Below, one piece after another: positions 1-10,983 of a stretch of 64,000 bases of DNA. The number at the start of each line of letters is the position of its first letter. The stretch's first letter is position 1. The stretch covers positions 242,166,401-242,230,400 of the forward strand of contig NC_133656.1 in the NCBI RefSeq assembly GCF_009905375.1, written 5' to 3'. The DNA comes from Apium graveolens (Eukaryota; Streptophyta; Magnoliopsida; Apiales; Apiaceae). The translations under genes and the position numbers were made by a program. The notes beneath the pieces were generated by a model. It did no database searches, had not been told where the DNA came from, and saw only the letters and a list, made by a program, of their open reading frames with translations.

Positions 1-1
1 T

Positions 2-1544
2 GATGTTGAGTTCGATGAACCAGATTATTGGAGATGGAGCGAGGATGAAAGAAAAGTTGCTGGTTTATTTTTCAATGGTGATGACGATGACAGGTGATAA
101 CCAGAACATTGAAGATGACAGAGATGATGATCAAACTCCTCCACCAAGTCCAAATCAACAAACTCCTGGATCGACACCATCCACGGGAGGAAGCAGCAGT
201 TCAGGGAGAGCACCACGAAAGATGCGGAGTCTGGATAATATTTATGAAGCAATAAGTCCGGTACAAACATCCTTTGATTATTCCTTATTTTGCTTAATGG
301 CTGAATGTGATCCAGTTACATTTGAAGAAGCTTCTGAAGAAAGCAAATGGAACAAATCCATTAATGAAGAAATTGGCGCAATCAAGAAGAATGATACATG
401 GGAGCTCACAGATCTTCCAGAAGGACACAAAGCAATTGGTGTCAAGTGGGTCTATAAAACCAAGACGAATCAAGATGGAGAAGTGGAGAAATACAAGGAG
501 AGGTTGGTGGCTAAAGGCTACAAGCAGAGATATGGCATTGACTATGATGAGGTATTCGCTCCAGTTGTAAGAGTTAATACCATACGGCTTCTGACAGCAA
601 TTGCAGCTCAGAACCAGTGGAAGATATTTCAGATGGATGTCAAGTCAGCATTTCTAAATGGTTATCTCGAAGAAGAAGTCTACATCGAACAACCTCCAGG
701 ATATGTTCAGAAAGGCCAGGAAGATAAAGTCTACCGGCTAAAGAAAGCTTTATACGGCCTAAAACAGGCACCGAGAGCGTGGAATACAAGGATTGATGAG
801 TATTTTCAGAAAAATGGTTTTGTGAAGAGTCCATACGATCATGCTCTCTACACGAAAACAAATTCAGGGGGAGATATTATGATCATTTGCTTATATGTGG
901 ACGACATGATCTTTACTGGAAACAATCCTGGTATGTTTGATGATTTTAAGAAAGTTATGACTAACGAATTTGAGATGACAGATATTGGTCAAATGTCATA
1001 CTTTCTTGGAGTCGAGGTGAAGCAAAACAAAGATGGGATTTTTATGTCTCAGAAAAAATATGCGGAGCAGATTTTAAAGAAGTTTAGAATGGAGGAATGC
1101 AAGCCAGTGAGCACGCCAGCAGAAGCAAGCATAAAGCTTAGAATTGATTCAACGAGGGAGTCGGTAAATCCGACATTGTTCAAAAGTTTGGTTGGAAGTC
1201 TGAGGTACCTAACTTTCACTCGTCCAGATATTATGTATGCAGTTGGAATAGTTAGTAGGTACATGGAAAAACCGAAGCAAGATCACTTCATGGAAGCTAA
1301 AAGAATCTTGAGGTACATAAAAGGTACACTTGATCATGGTCTGTTTTACACGCATTCTCAAAATTCAAAATTAGTAGGCCACTCAGACAGTGATTATGGT
1401 GGTGACTTGAATGACGGGAAAAGCACTTCAGGTTATGCTTTTCACATTGGTTCTGCAATTTTTTCGTGGTCATCAAAGAAGCAGCAGACAGTTGCCCTCT
1501 CAACATGTGAGGCGGAATACATGGCAGCAGCAGCATGCGTATGA
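2..1544 (+). pseudogene. Ty1/copia pol fragment: integrase tail, reverse transcriptase, RNase H
   Basis: This is the 3' half of a copia polyprotein, entering from the left edge of the window. The first 100 bases read in frame 2 (an acidic stretch with DYWRW and GDDDD), then the frame shifts and stays open to 1544. The RT core carries [30 protein letters not shown] and the catalytic YVDD motif near 893-904. RNase H shows DSDYGGDLNDGKSTSGYA and ALSTCEAEYMA. The ORF stops inside RNase H, about 100 residues short of the usual copia end, because of a local rearrangement. The element is immobile. The LTR and gag that follow probably belong to the same family, but continuity cannot be proven here. 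Confidence 0.9.
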
Positions 1545-1569
1545 CAGGTTATGCTTTTCACATTGGTTC
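1429..1569 (+). repeat. 25-bp direct repeat at the broken RNase H end
   Basis: A 25-bp stretch beginning CAGGTTATGCTTTTCACATT occurs at 1429-1453, inside RNase H, and again at 1545-1569. The second copy sits exactly where the reading frame ends, so it marks a deletion or template-switch junction in the copia fragment. Confidence 0.8.
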
Positions 1570-1634
1570 AGTTGTATGGCGTTGGTATGCAGCAGCTATT
1601 AAAATGAAAGGCTGGGTTTTATCTTTGAGCTACT

Positions 1635-1977
1635 AGTTGGAAGAGTCAAGTTTGAATGCTAGATATAAGGTAGGCTGCATGTTTTCTAGTTAAAATAATA
1701 TGTAAGCAATGACATAAGAAGTTTGTACACTATAAATAGACATACCCAGGAATATAGCATTACTACAAAAATTTGAAAACATCAGAGGGAAAAAAAAGAG
1801 TCATAACTCTTGAAAGAAAGAAACAAGGCCGTAGCCTTAGTGTTGTAAACAAAACAAAAGCTGTAGTTTTTATTTATATATAAAGAGTGTGCTTTGTCTG
1901 TTTTAAAAAAAAATAATTATACATACATAGCAGCAGGTGTTTTAAATATTAGAGTTAGCCCATTCACGTTTCCAACA
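1635..1977 (+). repeat. Copia LTR, about 343 bp
   Basis: The stretch starts with a mutated terminus (AGTTGG, where TGTTGG is expected) and ends TTCCAACA, giving the inverted ends TTGGAA/TTCCAA usual for copia LTRs. A TATA-like CTATAAATAG lies near 1730-1740. A tRNA-Met primer-binding site follows two bases after the end. The 5' boundary is inferred from the inverted end only. Confidence 0.7.
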
Positions 1978-1979
1978 AC

Positions 1980-1992
1980 TGGTATCAGAGCC
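1980..1992 (+). other. Primer-binding site (initiator tRNA-Met)
   Basis: TGGTATCAGAGCC lies two bases after the LTR end and matches the standard plant copia PBS complementary to the 3' end of initiator tRNA-Met. It fixes the element's orientation as plus. Confidence 0.9.
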
Positions 1993-2010
1993 AGCGTTTC
2001 GTTCAAGAAA

Positions 2011-2857
2011 ATGGCAAATATGGTGCAACCAAATATTCCAAAATTAACGGCAATAAATTACGGGAATTGGAGTATCCAGATGAAGGTGTTACTCGGTTCC
2101 TATGACAATTGGGATATTGTCGAAAGTGGGTTTATTGAGCCCGCAGATGCTGCCGCTGAAGTAGCACTACCAAATGCCGAGAAGATGGCATTAAAGGAAT
2201 CCCGGAAAAAAGACAAGAAGGCGCTATATACAATTTTTCAAGGTGTTGACGAATCTTTGAAAAAATTTCAGATGCAAAAACGGCGAAAGAGGCATGGGAG
2301 ATTTTGCAAAAATCTTTCCAAGGTGTCGAAAAAGTTAAAAAGGTGCGGCTCCAAGTTCTTCGTGGCAAGTTCGAAAATATTAAAATGAAGGCCTCATAAA
2401 ATATTGGTGAATATGCTACTCGTTTAAAAACAGTGACAAACGAGATGAAGAGTAATGGAGAAAGTCTCGATGATGTTCGGGTCATGGAAAAATTACTCCG
2501 TTCATTGACAAGAAAATTTGACTATGTCGTTACTTCTATTGAGGAGTCAAAAGATTTGTCCACAATTTCCATTGATGAGTTAGTTGGTTCACTTCAAGCG
2601 CATGAACAGCGGATGAACCAGTATGATGATACAAGCCATTTGGAAAAGGCGTTGCAAAGTAAGGTGTCCATTGGTGAAAGTTCAAGCAGTAGCAGTTCTG
2701 GTCGTGGAAGAGGTGGCTTTAGAGGTGGCTACCGTGGTGGAAGAGGACGTGGAAGACAGTCCATCAACAGAAGCCAGAACACTGAAGGTTATCGTCCATC
2801 TAGCCGTGGTCAAAATTTTAGAAGCCGAGGACGAGAAGGATTTCAACGAGGTGACAA
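2011..2857 (+). pseudogene. Copia gag, broken, truncated before its zinc knuckle
   Basis: The ATG at 2011 is the first after the PBS and opens a typical copia Gag (PKLTAINYGNWSIQMKVLL, then a UBN2-type capsid region). The frame shifts near 2255-2275 within an A-run. In the new frame there is a TAA at 2397, after which it is open again (LKTVTNEMKSNGESLDDVR, SIDELVGSLQAHEQRMNQ). An Arg/Gly/Ser-rich tail (about 2690-2850) normally precedes the CCHC knuckle, but here the sequence switches at about 2858 to an exon of the PHD-finger gene. Gag should bind and package element RNA; this one cannot be made as a single protein. Confidence 0.88.
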
Positions 2858-3510
2858 GTCTGCTGGTGGTTTTGTTAAGGACAGGGAGAGGTATGAAAAG
2901 TCAACGAGTTCTGGAAAAGAGCTTCCAAAATCTTTTGCCTCTTCTGTGAAAACTTCAAACCGAAGCAAGATTTCGGGTTCCTCTAATTTCAGTAAAACCT
3001 TGTCTGAATCAAAGGAATCTATTGCCTTTAGATCTGCTAAACCATCACTGTTACAAAATAGTATAGGTAATCCCGTGTCTTGTGAATCTGCTAGTTCCTT
3101 GCAACCTAAGAGTGCATCATATATTAACAATACAACTACCACTTCAAAGTTGATGCATAGAAGTAAGACAGTTGACCATTTAGATTATCAACCATCATCG
3201 AAGGTCATCCTCACACTACAAGAGGATCAGTCAAGCACTCTAAACACTCGTGCAACAATAAGTGATGAAGAGGTCTGAGTCAAGCTGGCATTTTGTTGTC
3301 ATGTTTTCTTGAAGTTCCTCTGCTAATGTTTTGCTAATTTCTGTTTCATCTTTTGCAGCTTGCATTATTATTGCATCAGGAGCTTAACATATCTGCAAGA
3401 GTCTCGCGGGTGCCACGCATGCGGCATGCTGGTAGTTTACCCCAGTTAGCTTCTCCGACTGGTGCAAGCATGCTCATGAAGCAGTCACCATCTAATTCTG
3501 TGGGAAAAGA

Positions 3511-4130
3511 TGATGCAGAAAACTCAGAATGCTGAGACTATTTTTAAGCTGGCTTGTCCGAATAAACTGTTTTGATCTAGAAGGTTGCAGGTGAAGTACA
3601 ATATATCAGTGGAAAGGTTTCGGAGTCTAGTTTTCAGCAAATTTTATAGCTCGTGAAAATTCATTTTCTACAAAAAGTTATTCCTTTTTTAGTCAGAGGG
3701 GGTCAAGCTGTCCAGGCTGGTACATTTCTGAGAAAAGTATTTGCATTAGATTTATTTTCTTGCATTAGTCAAGTTCAATGAATTAGCAAGTCCCTAAGAA
3801 TTATATTAAGTATATTTATCAGTTTCCAACTAGCATTTATTTCAAGTTCATTGCATCTACCTAAGGCAGAAGGGATGTTTCTAGCCAAGTCTCTATATAA
3901 AGACTATATCAGTCATGTAAAATTCATTCAGAAATAGAGATACAAAACTCAGATAAAAAAAAAAAAAACTCAGATAATTCTTTGTGTTCAAAAGAATTTT
4001 GTTCTTCATACTCTTATCCCCTAGGTTGGGTTCCTTTGGGTGGCGAGTTAACTCTTATCTCTAGGGTGGATTCCTTAGAGTGGCGAGTTTTTAAACCCTA
4101 CTCTACGTGTTTCCCTTGCTTCCGGTGTCA
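3511..4130 (+). repeat. 5' LTR of the gypsy element
   Basis: It is 620 bp, TGATGCAGAAAAC to CTTCCGGTGTCA. A TATA box (TATATAAAG) at about 3894 precedes the likely transcription start. An A-run near 3956-3968 differs in length from the 3' LTR. Confidence 0.93.
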
Positions 4131-4133
4131 ATT

Positions 4134-4146
4134 TGGTACCAGAGCC
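4134..4146 (+). other. Primer-binding site of the gypsy element
   Basis: TGGTACCAGAGCC differs by one base from the initiator tRNA-Met PBS (TGGTATCAGAGCC). It begins three bases after the LTR and abuts the gag start codon at 4147. Confidence 0.85.
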
Positions 4147-4773
4147 ATGCCTCCACGTCGACGAAATGTGCATGATATTGAGTTAGAGGAGATGAGGAAA
4201 GAGCTGCGAAAGAAATTTTTGCCGGACAATTACAAGGAAGATACTTTTCTCAGCTTTCATAATTTCAAGCAAGGAGATCTGTCCGTGGAAGACTATATGG
4301 CAGAATTTGAAAATCTCATGATGCGTTGCGAGGTGGTGGAATCTGAAGAACAAACCATTGCCCGATTTCTTGGTGGACTTAAGGCAGAAATCAGTGATGT
4401 TGTCAATTTGCAACCTTTCTGGACTTATAAGGATGTTTGTAAGCTTGCTCTCAAGGTGGAGAAACAACAAAAGACAAAAGGTCGCAGCAATCGATTCTCA
4501 AATCAAGCTATTGGTTCAACCAAACCAAGTGTTTCCAGAAAATTTTCTCCTAGTGACAAGAACGTAATTCCTAAATCATCAACAAAGAATGATAATGCAG
4601 CTGGTCCTAGCAAAGGTAGTGGTTCAAAAGCCTCAATAAAGTGCTTCAAATGTCAAGGTTTTGGACACATCGCCTCTGATTGCCCAAACCGTAAAGTTGT
4701 CATAATTTTGGAGGAAGAAATAGGAGGAGAGACTACATGGGATGAAGGAGGAAGTGAGAAAGAGGAGCTGTGA
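4147..4773 (+). pseudogene. Gypsy gag (capsid and CCHC nucleocapsid)
   Basis: The start ATG (MPPRRRN) lies directly after the PBS. The capsid region includes KKFLPDNYKEDTFLSFHNFK and RFLGGLKAEISDVV. The nucleocapsid has one CCHC knuckle, CFKCQGFGHIASDC, at about 4642-4685. It binds genomic RNA during particle assembly. The frame closes at 4773, while pol continues in another frame from about 4742. Plant CRM-type elements normally have a single gag-pol frame, so this is more likely an indel than programmed frameshifting, though the overlap alone does not rule the latter out. Confidence 0.9.
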
Positions 4774-6793
4774 GTCAACATATTCCATGCAATCTCCGGA
4801 TGATTCTTGGCTTCGTAGCAACATATTCCACACAAGGTGTACTTCACAAGGAAAGGTGTGTAATGTCATCATAGATGGAGGGAGCTGTGAGAATGTGGTG
4901 TCCAATGAAATTGTCCAGAAATTAAACTTGAAGACAGAGAAGCATCCATGTCCTTATAAGCTTTCATGGTTTCGCAAAGGTAATGAAGTAAGACTTGAAA
5001 AACAATGTTTAGTGCAATTCTCAATTGGAAGTAAATATAAAGATGAAGTGCTATGCGATGTTGTTCCTATGGATGCATGTCATTTACTTCTTGGTAGACC
5101 TTGGCAATATGATAGAAAGACTCAGCATGATGGTTTTAAAAACACGTATAGTTTCGTTAAAGATGGTGTAAAAACTATTTTGGGCCCTTCTAAAATGGAC
5201 AGCATTCCTAAACCTTGTAAAGGGGAAGGAAATAATCTACTATCAAGGGCAGAAATTTGCAGAGCTATTCATGAGTCTAGAGAAACTTATGCTTTGGTTG
5301 TCTTAGAAGAAAATGAAGAGGTGTTTGACATTCCAGCTCTAGTGCAGCCTCTACTTCATGAATTTTCAGATGTAGTACCTGAAGAATTACCTCCCGGGCT
5401 GCCTCCAATGAGAGACATACAACATTGCATTGATCTTGTTCCGGGAGCTTCATTGCCTAACAAAGCAGCCTATAGAATGAATCCACAGCAACATGAAGAA
5501 TTGCAGCGGCAAGTTGATGATCTTTTGAATAAAGTATTGGTGAAAGAAAGTAAGAGTCCTTGTGCAGTCCCTGCACTCCTCGTGCCAAAGAAAGACGGTT
5601 CATGGAGAATGTGTATTGATAGTAGAGCAGTCAATAAAATTACTGTCAAGTACCGCTTTCCTATTCCACGTTTTGATGACCTGATTGATCAACTTTCTGG
5701 GTCTAAGATACATAGCAAAATCGATCTACGCAGTGGTTATCATCAAATTCGTATAAGGCCAGGAGATGAATGGAAGACGGCCTTCAAAACAAGAGATGGG
5801 TTGTATGAATGGATGGTTCTACCTTTTGGAATGTGTAATGCTCCATCCACATTCATGAGGCTTATGAACGATATCTTTAAACCATTCATTGGAAAATTTG
5901 TGGTACTTTATTTTGATGACATTCTCATCTATAGCCGTGATGAAAAACAACATTTAGAGCATCTTCGTACAATTTTTCAGGTGCTAAGGGAGCAAAAATT
6001 GTATGCAAATTTGAAGAAGTGCCACTTCTTTGCAAACAACCTTGTTTTCCTTGGATTTGTCGTATCAGCTGATGGATTGAAGATGGATAACAATAAAGTT
6101 GAAGCAATAACTAGTTGGCCTACACCAGCCTCTCTTCATGACATCCGAAGTTTTCATGGCCTAGCATCATTTTATCGACGATTCGTAAGGAATTTCAGCA
6201 CTATTATTGCGCCTATCACTGAATGTTTGAAAGGTGGGAGTTTCCATTGGACTGAAGAAGCACAAAAGAGCTTTGAACTTCTAAAGAAAAAAGTATCTGA
6301 AGCTCCTATTCTCGCCCTACCAGATTTTAATAAAGTTTTTGAAGTTGATTGTGATGCCTCAAATGTGGGAATTGGTGTTGTTCTTAGTCAAGAAGGACAA
6401 CCTATTGCCTATTTCAGTGAAAAATTGAATGATGGTCGTAAAAATTATTCAACTTATGATAAAGAATTCTATGCTATTGTTCGAGCATTGGACCATTGGC
6501 AACATTATCTTTTGCATAAGGAGTTCATTCTCTTCTCTGATCATGAGGCCCTAAAGTATATCAACTCACAACAGAAGTTAAGTGCTCGACATGCCAAATG
6601 GGTTGAATTTCTTCAATCATTTACCTTTTCTATCAAGCATAAATCTGGTGTTTTAAACCAAGTAGCTAATGCTTTAAGTCGAAGAAGGTCTTTAATGTCA
6701 ACAATGCAAGTAAAGGTGCTGGGATTTGATGTCCTAAAGGAGTTATACCAAGATGATCCTTTTTTTTGGTCAGATTTGGGAAAATTCTGCTAA
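4742..6793 (+). pseudogene. Gypsy pol: protease, reverse transcriptase, RNase H
   Basis: The aspartic protease has [13 protein letters not shown], the DGGS variant common in plant gypsy elements, and [11 protein letters not shown] has [32 protein letters not shown] and the catalytic YFDDILIYS near 5910. RNase H shows [18 protein letters not shown] and [12 protein letters not shown]. It would copy element RNA into DNA in the cytoplasm. The frame breaks around 6753-6793, close to a run of eight T, which separates it from integrase. No stop lies between protease and that break. Confidence 0.92.
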
Positions 6794-8000
6794 TAGTCCA
6801 AGTCGTGAATTTGTTATTCAAGATGGTTTTCTTTTCAAGAATAATCGCCTTTGCATTCCAACTTGTTCTTTAAGGGAAGCTATTATTTTGGAAGCTCATG
6901 GAGGAGGACTTGCTGGACACTTTGGTAGAGACAAGACTCTTGCCCTTGTGCAAGAAAATTTTTATTGGCCAAGAATGGAACGAGATGTGAAATGACTTAT
7001 AGATCGATGTCGAACTTGTCACATTGCAAAAAGTCATTCTCAAAATACAGGGTTATACACTCCACTTCCAGTTCCGTTTGCACCTTGGGAGGACGTGAGT
7101 TTAGATTTTGTAGCGGGGTTACCAAGAACTCAACGAAACAAAGATGCAGTTATGGTGGTGGTTGATCGATATTCAAAAATGGCTCACTTTGTGCCCTGTT
7201 CTAAAACATTTGATGCTTCTCATGTGGCTGATTTATACTTCAGAGAGATTGTGAAACTGCATGGTGTTCCAAAGACAATAACTTCAGATCGTGACACAAA
7301 GTTTACGGGTCACTTTTGGCGTACATTATGGAAGAAGTTAGGAACCCAACTGCAATTTAGTTCAGCCCATCATCCACAAACGGATGGACAAACTGAAGTG
7401 GTTAATAGAAGTCTTGGAAATTTGTTGAGAAGTTTAATTGGCAACAATCCTCGCCAATGGGACTTGACTTTAGCTCAGGCTGAGTTTGCTTACAACAGAT
7501 CAACGAGCCAGACAACGGGAAGAAGTCCTTTTGAAGTTGTGTATGGTCAGAATCCTTATAGTCCATTGGACTTAGCTCCGCTACCAGCTACTAGTCATTT
7601 CAGTGGAGATGCAGCTGATAGAGCTGATCAAATCAAGAAGCTACATGAGCAGGTCAGATTAAAAATAGCAAAGCAAAATGAGAAGTATAAGAAGCAAGCA
7701 GACAAGTTCAGAAAACCAGCTGTTTTCAAGGTTGGAGATCTAGTATGGATTCATCTTCGTAAAGAACGCTTCCCTAGAGGAAGGTCAGGAAAATTGCGAC
7801 CTAGAGCTGATGGACCATTCAAAGTGCTTCAAAGAATTGGAGAAAATGCCTACAAGATTGAACTACCTGATAAATATGGTGTATCTAATACATTTAATGT
7901 ATCCTATCTCTCACCTTATGTAGATAATGACAGCCATCTAGACTCGAGGACGAGTCCTTTTCAACCCGGGGAGAATGATGCAGAAAACTCAGAATGCTGA
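6753..8000 (+). pseudogene. Gypsy integrase with nonsense codon, ending inside the 3' LTR
   Basis: The HHCC zinc-binding region (EAHGGGLAGHFG ... CRTCH) is interrupted by TGA at 6993-6995, probably CGA to TGA by CpG deamination. The catalytic core follows: D in SLDFVAGLPR, D in TITSDRDTKF, E in TDGQTEVVNRS. A GPY/F-like end (ADGPFKVLQRIGENAYKI) comes next. The frame ends RTSPFQPGENDAENSEC, with the last residues encoded by the 3' LTR, which begins at 7976. No chromodomain is seen. Integrase inserts element cDNA into chromosomes; this one is interrupted. Confidence 0.9.
7968..7975 (+). other. Polypurine tract of the gypsy element
   Basis: GGGGAGAA directly precedes the 3' LTR terminus TGATG and would prime plus-strand synthesis. 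It overlaps the integrase reading frame. Confidence 0.85.
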
Positions 8001-8597
8001 GACTATTTTTAAGCTGGCTTGTCCGAATAAACTGTTTTGATCTAGAAGGTTGCAGGTGAAGTACAATATATCAGTGGAAAGGTTTCGGAGTCTAGTTTTC
8101 AGCAAATTTTACAGCTCGTGAAAATTCATTTTCTACAAAAAGTTATTCCTTTTTTAGTCAGAGGGGGTCAAGTTGTCCAGGCTGGTGCATTTCTGAGAAA
8201 AGTATTTGCATTAGATTTATTTTCTTGCATTAGTCAAGTTCAATGAATTAGCAAGTCCCTAAGAATTATATTAAGTATATTTATCAGTTCCCAACTAGCA
8301 TTTATTTCAAGTTCATTGCATCTACCTAAGGCAGAAGGGATGTTTCTAGCCAAGTCTCTATATAAAGACTATATCAGTCATGTAAAATTTATTCAGAAAT
8401 AGAGATACAAAACTCAGATAAAAAAAAAAAAAAAACTCAGATAATTCTTTGTGTTCAAAAGAATTTTGTTCTTCATACTCTTATCCCCTAGGTTGGGTTC
8501 CTTTGGGTGGCGAGTTAACTCTTATCTCTAGGCTGGATTCCTTAGAGTGGTGATTTTTTAAACCTTACTCTACGTATTTCCCTTGCTTCCGGTGTCA
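7976..8597 (+). repeat. 3' LTR of the gypsy element
   Basis: It is 622 bp with the same ends as the 5' LTR. About ten substitutions and a 2-bp A-run difference separate the two LTRs by eye. It is followed by the TSD aaaga and the rest of the interrupted PHD-gene exon. Confidence 0.93.
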
Positions 8598-8612
8598 AAA
8601 GACCATGGTTGG

Positions 8613-9627
8613 GTAAGTTGCACATATGTCACTTTTTAATTTCATTTATACTAGTGATTTCTCAATTACATTAATCGTTGTGCTTAAATAATACAAATAT
8701 TCATTTCGCCCTTGGTAAGGTCCGTCCTTGTTAAGTTAGTTGTGTACTGATTTTTTTTCCTTTTATATCTTTGTTGATTTAAATATAAGGTGATAAGTAC
8801 TGTTAGGGTGTTAAGTAACCATCTATAATTAAAATCCTAAGGTGTTAGGAGGCGTCCTCAATTGGGTTATATAACTCTAATATATTGCGCGACATGTGTT
8901 AGATATATAACTCAAAAATCACTTTTTTTTAAGAATCAAACTTTAAAGCGCATCATGAGTATGTGTTTTCATAAACGTGATAAAAAAACAAAGTACTGTT
9001 TTAGTTATGTTTCCATAACTAAAACTAGGTATTGTTGACATCATAATTGTTTATCTCATCGATCCAATTGGTCGATATTGATCGCTTGCGTGTCATTCTT
9101 TATTGATGTTTTTATCAATGTTTATGTCTGGGGTGTTGGCTTTTTATAGCAAATTTTGAGAAATAGTGCACCCAATATCATAAAAAGAAAAATATGGCCC
9201 TTTATGGCACAAAAAAACAAGTCTTAGACATGTCTTCTTTTAAAATGCAAAGGCATGCAACGTTTCTTATATTTATAACTCTGAAGTCACTTTTTTTTTA
9301 AGAAACAAACTTTAACGCGCATCATAAGTATGCGTTTCGAAAAATGTGATACACAGTGGCGTGTTTGGATGACATTACATGCAGTAGCGGTTTTATTAAA
9401 TTGTAATGGATACATGTACATGTGTTTCGGAATGGTTCCCCACAACTGGTAATGTGTGGAGTCGACTCTGTGATCTTCACTTGAATGCACTACAAATGAA
9501 CCACTGAACCAGATATATGCTTTGGCAAGATGTGAAAAACACAATATTATAATGTGTCACATATGGCATTAAGGGCCTTTTTATCCAGTTTATACAATAT
9601 TATCTGTTGTTGTTTTTAACAATAAAG
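8613..9627 (+). other. Long intron of PHD gene copy A, with an internal imperfect repeat
   Basis: The donor GTAAG is at 8613; the acceptor AAAG| is at 9627. Two similar stretches of about 85 bp (about 8895-8990 and 9267-9352) share a T-run, AAGAAxCAAACTTTAAxGCGCATCATxAGTATG-like sequence and an ACGTGATA-like end. The same pair occurs in the matching introns of B (about 26820-26910, 27190-27270) and C (about 45015-45090, 45370-45450), so it predates the unit duplication. No gene is seen. Confidence 0.7.
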
Positions 9628-10983
9628 GTTTCCAAAAGAAAAGGAAAAAGTGTAGCAACAGAGGGAACTCAAAATTCTCAAGAGCTCCAGGATAAATCTA
9701 AGAGTATGAAGAGATCACTACTGCTGCCAGTTCAGAGGACCAATGACTCGACTCGCACAGAAAATTCTGTTACCAAGAGGGAAGTGGACAATGGGTCAGC
9801 ACCAGCCATACAATCTGCTAACAAGAGTAATCCTCCTGCAACTAGCAAGCAACATGTGTCTTCCAGATGTAAATCGACTCAAACTGCCTCTGATGATGAC
9901 TCTGGCACTGAAAACGGTGTGACCTACCGCACCTTACCAGGTTATTGCTTTAAGTTCTAGATTCTTCACATGTTTGAGAAAGATATAGCAACGTACAGAA
10001 TAAGAAAAAGAAGTACTGTAAAAGGAAACCACTAGATAAATATAAAAATAGATCTGGTCTATGATATTCTCTTCTTCATTTCCTCATGCATGAATCCTTG
10101 TCTATAGGATTGCTCTCAGAGATTGTAACCAAGCCCATGACTTATAAGGAGCTTTGCGATGCTGTTTTACCGGTATGTGTGAAATGTCTTTGTTCACGTT
10201 AAACGTGAAAAAGATACAGTCTCAAGGTATGCCATTGTAAAGAAGAACGGTGATCGTTATGCCTACTCCAGCCACTCACAGGCGGTCCTTGACTGTCTGA
10301 GGAGCAGAAAAGCTTGGGCCCGCCTTGTTGATCGAGGTCCCAAGGTATGCCATTGTAATCATTAACAACTATTTCTAGTTCTGCTTAAATCAGCAGGAAC
10401 ACTGTTTGATGTTTCACTCTTGTTTAATTATCGATCAATGATTACAAACGAGTCATGGCCCGTATAAGAGATGGAAGAAGTGCTATTTATTAATATTACT
10501 TTGTTCACTAAAGGTTATAGAATCATACGTTTTTATGTATACTCATTCACCATGCCCCTTGTTTTTAGATGTCTTTTTTATCTCAATTGTTATTAAGTAT
10601 GTTAAATTGATCTTTAATTATTGCACTAGTCAAATGTTGGAAGGAAGCCCCGCCGGTCCGATGCTGAGGGTCTTAGTATTGTGGAATCATTCATTGGCCA
10701 CATACCCAAGGGTAAGAGGCAGATGAGGAAGCGGCGCAGAGAGTTAGCGCTGCAAGAAGGAGATCTCAAGAGTGTGGACGGTGATGATGTCAGCAGTGGT
10801 GAAGATTGCTTGAGTTCTAGTTCTAGTTCCATTAGTGGGGAGATGGGCTTGTCCAGTGGCGATGATGGAACAGGTTCGAATGGGGGGACATCTGGAGTAG
10901 TAAGTGTTGTAGTTTTTTTTAATTATCTTCATGCCGGAAAACTCCAACGTCGTTCAAGTTTTACCAAGTGCAGACTTTTCTAG

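Larger units (their letters stand above)
3511..8597 (+). mobile_element. Ty3/gypsy LTR retrotransposon, CRM-like, full length
   Basis: Both LTRs (3511-4130 and 7976-8597) run TG...CA and are flanked by the 5-bp target duplication aaaga (3506-3510 and 8598-8602). The order is LTR, PBS, gag with CCHC, protease, RT, RNase H, integrase, PPT, LTR, which is gypsy order. There is no chromodomain, and the integrase C-terminus runs into the 3' LTR, a trait known in the plant CRM (centromeric) clade; clade placement is inference. The LTRs differ at about ten positions by eye (about 1.6%). The element is absent from copies B and C, so it inserted after the A/B split. Frameshifts and a nonsense codon make it non-autonomous. 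Confidence 0.93.
2858..10983 (+). pseudogene. PHD-finger gene, copy A (5'-truncated, disrupted)
   Basis: Remaining exons are about 2858-3272, 3359-3510 continued at 8603-8612, 9628-9940, 10108-10172, about 10240-10344 and 10630-10983. They match copy C exon for exon. Exon 1 with the PHD finger is missing, replaced by copia gag. The second listed exon is split by a gypsy element. The exon ending at 10344 has lost its splice acceptor and first codons: AGGTATGCCATTGTA, copied from the next intron, stands in their place. A 19-nt loss removes the normal stop, so the last frame runs on to 10983. Conserved pieces include GLLSEI..KPMTYKELCDAVLP and a Lys/Arg-rich, Ser-rich C-terminus. Not functional as a reader protein. 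Confidence 0.85.

Noticed and set aside
4742..4773. Programmed frameshift between gag and pol of the gypsy element
   Set aside because: No clear slippery site, and CRM-like elements usually have one frame; with two other lesions an indel is simpler.
9287..9544. Minus-strand 85-codon frame conserved in A, B and C
   Set aside because: It lies wholly in an intron, includes a repeat copy, and similarity is explained by recent unit duplication.
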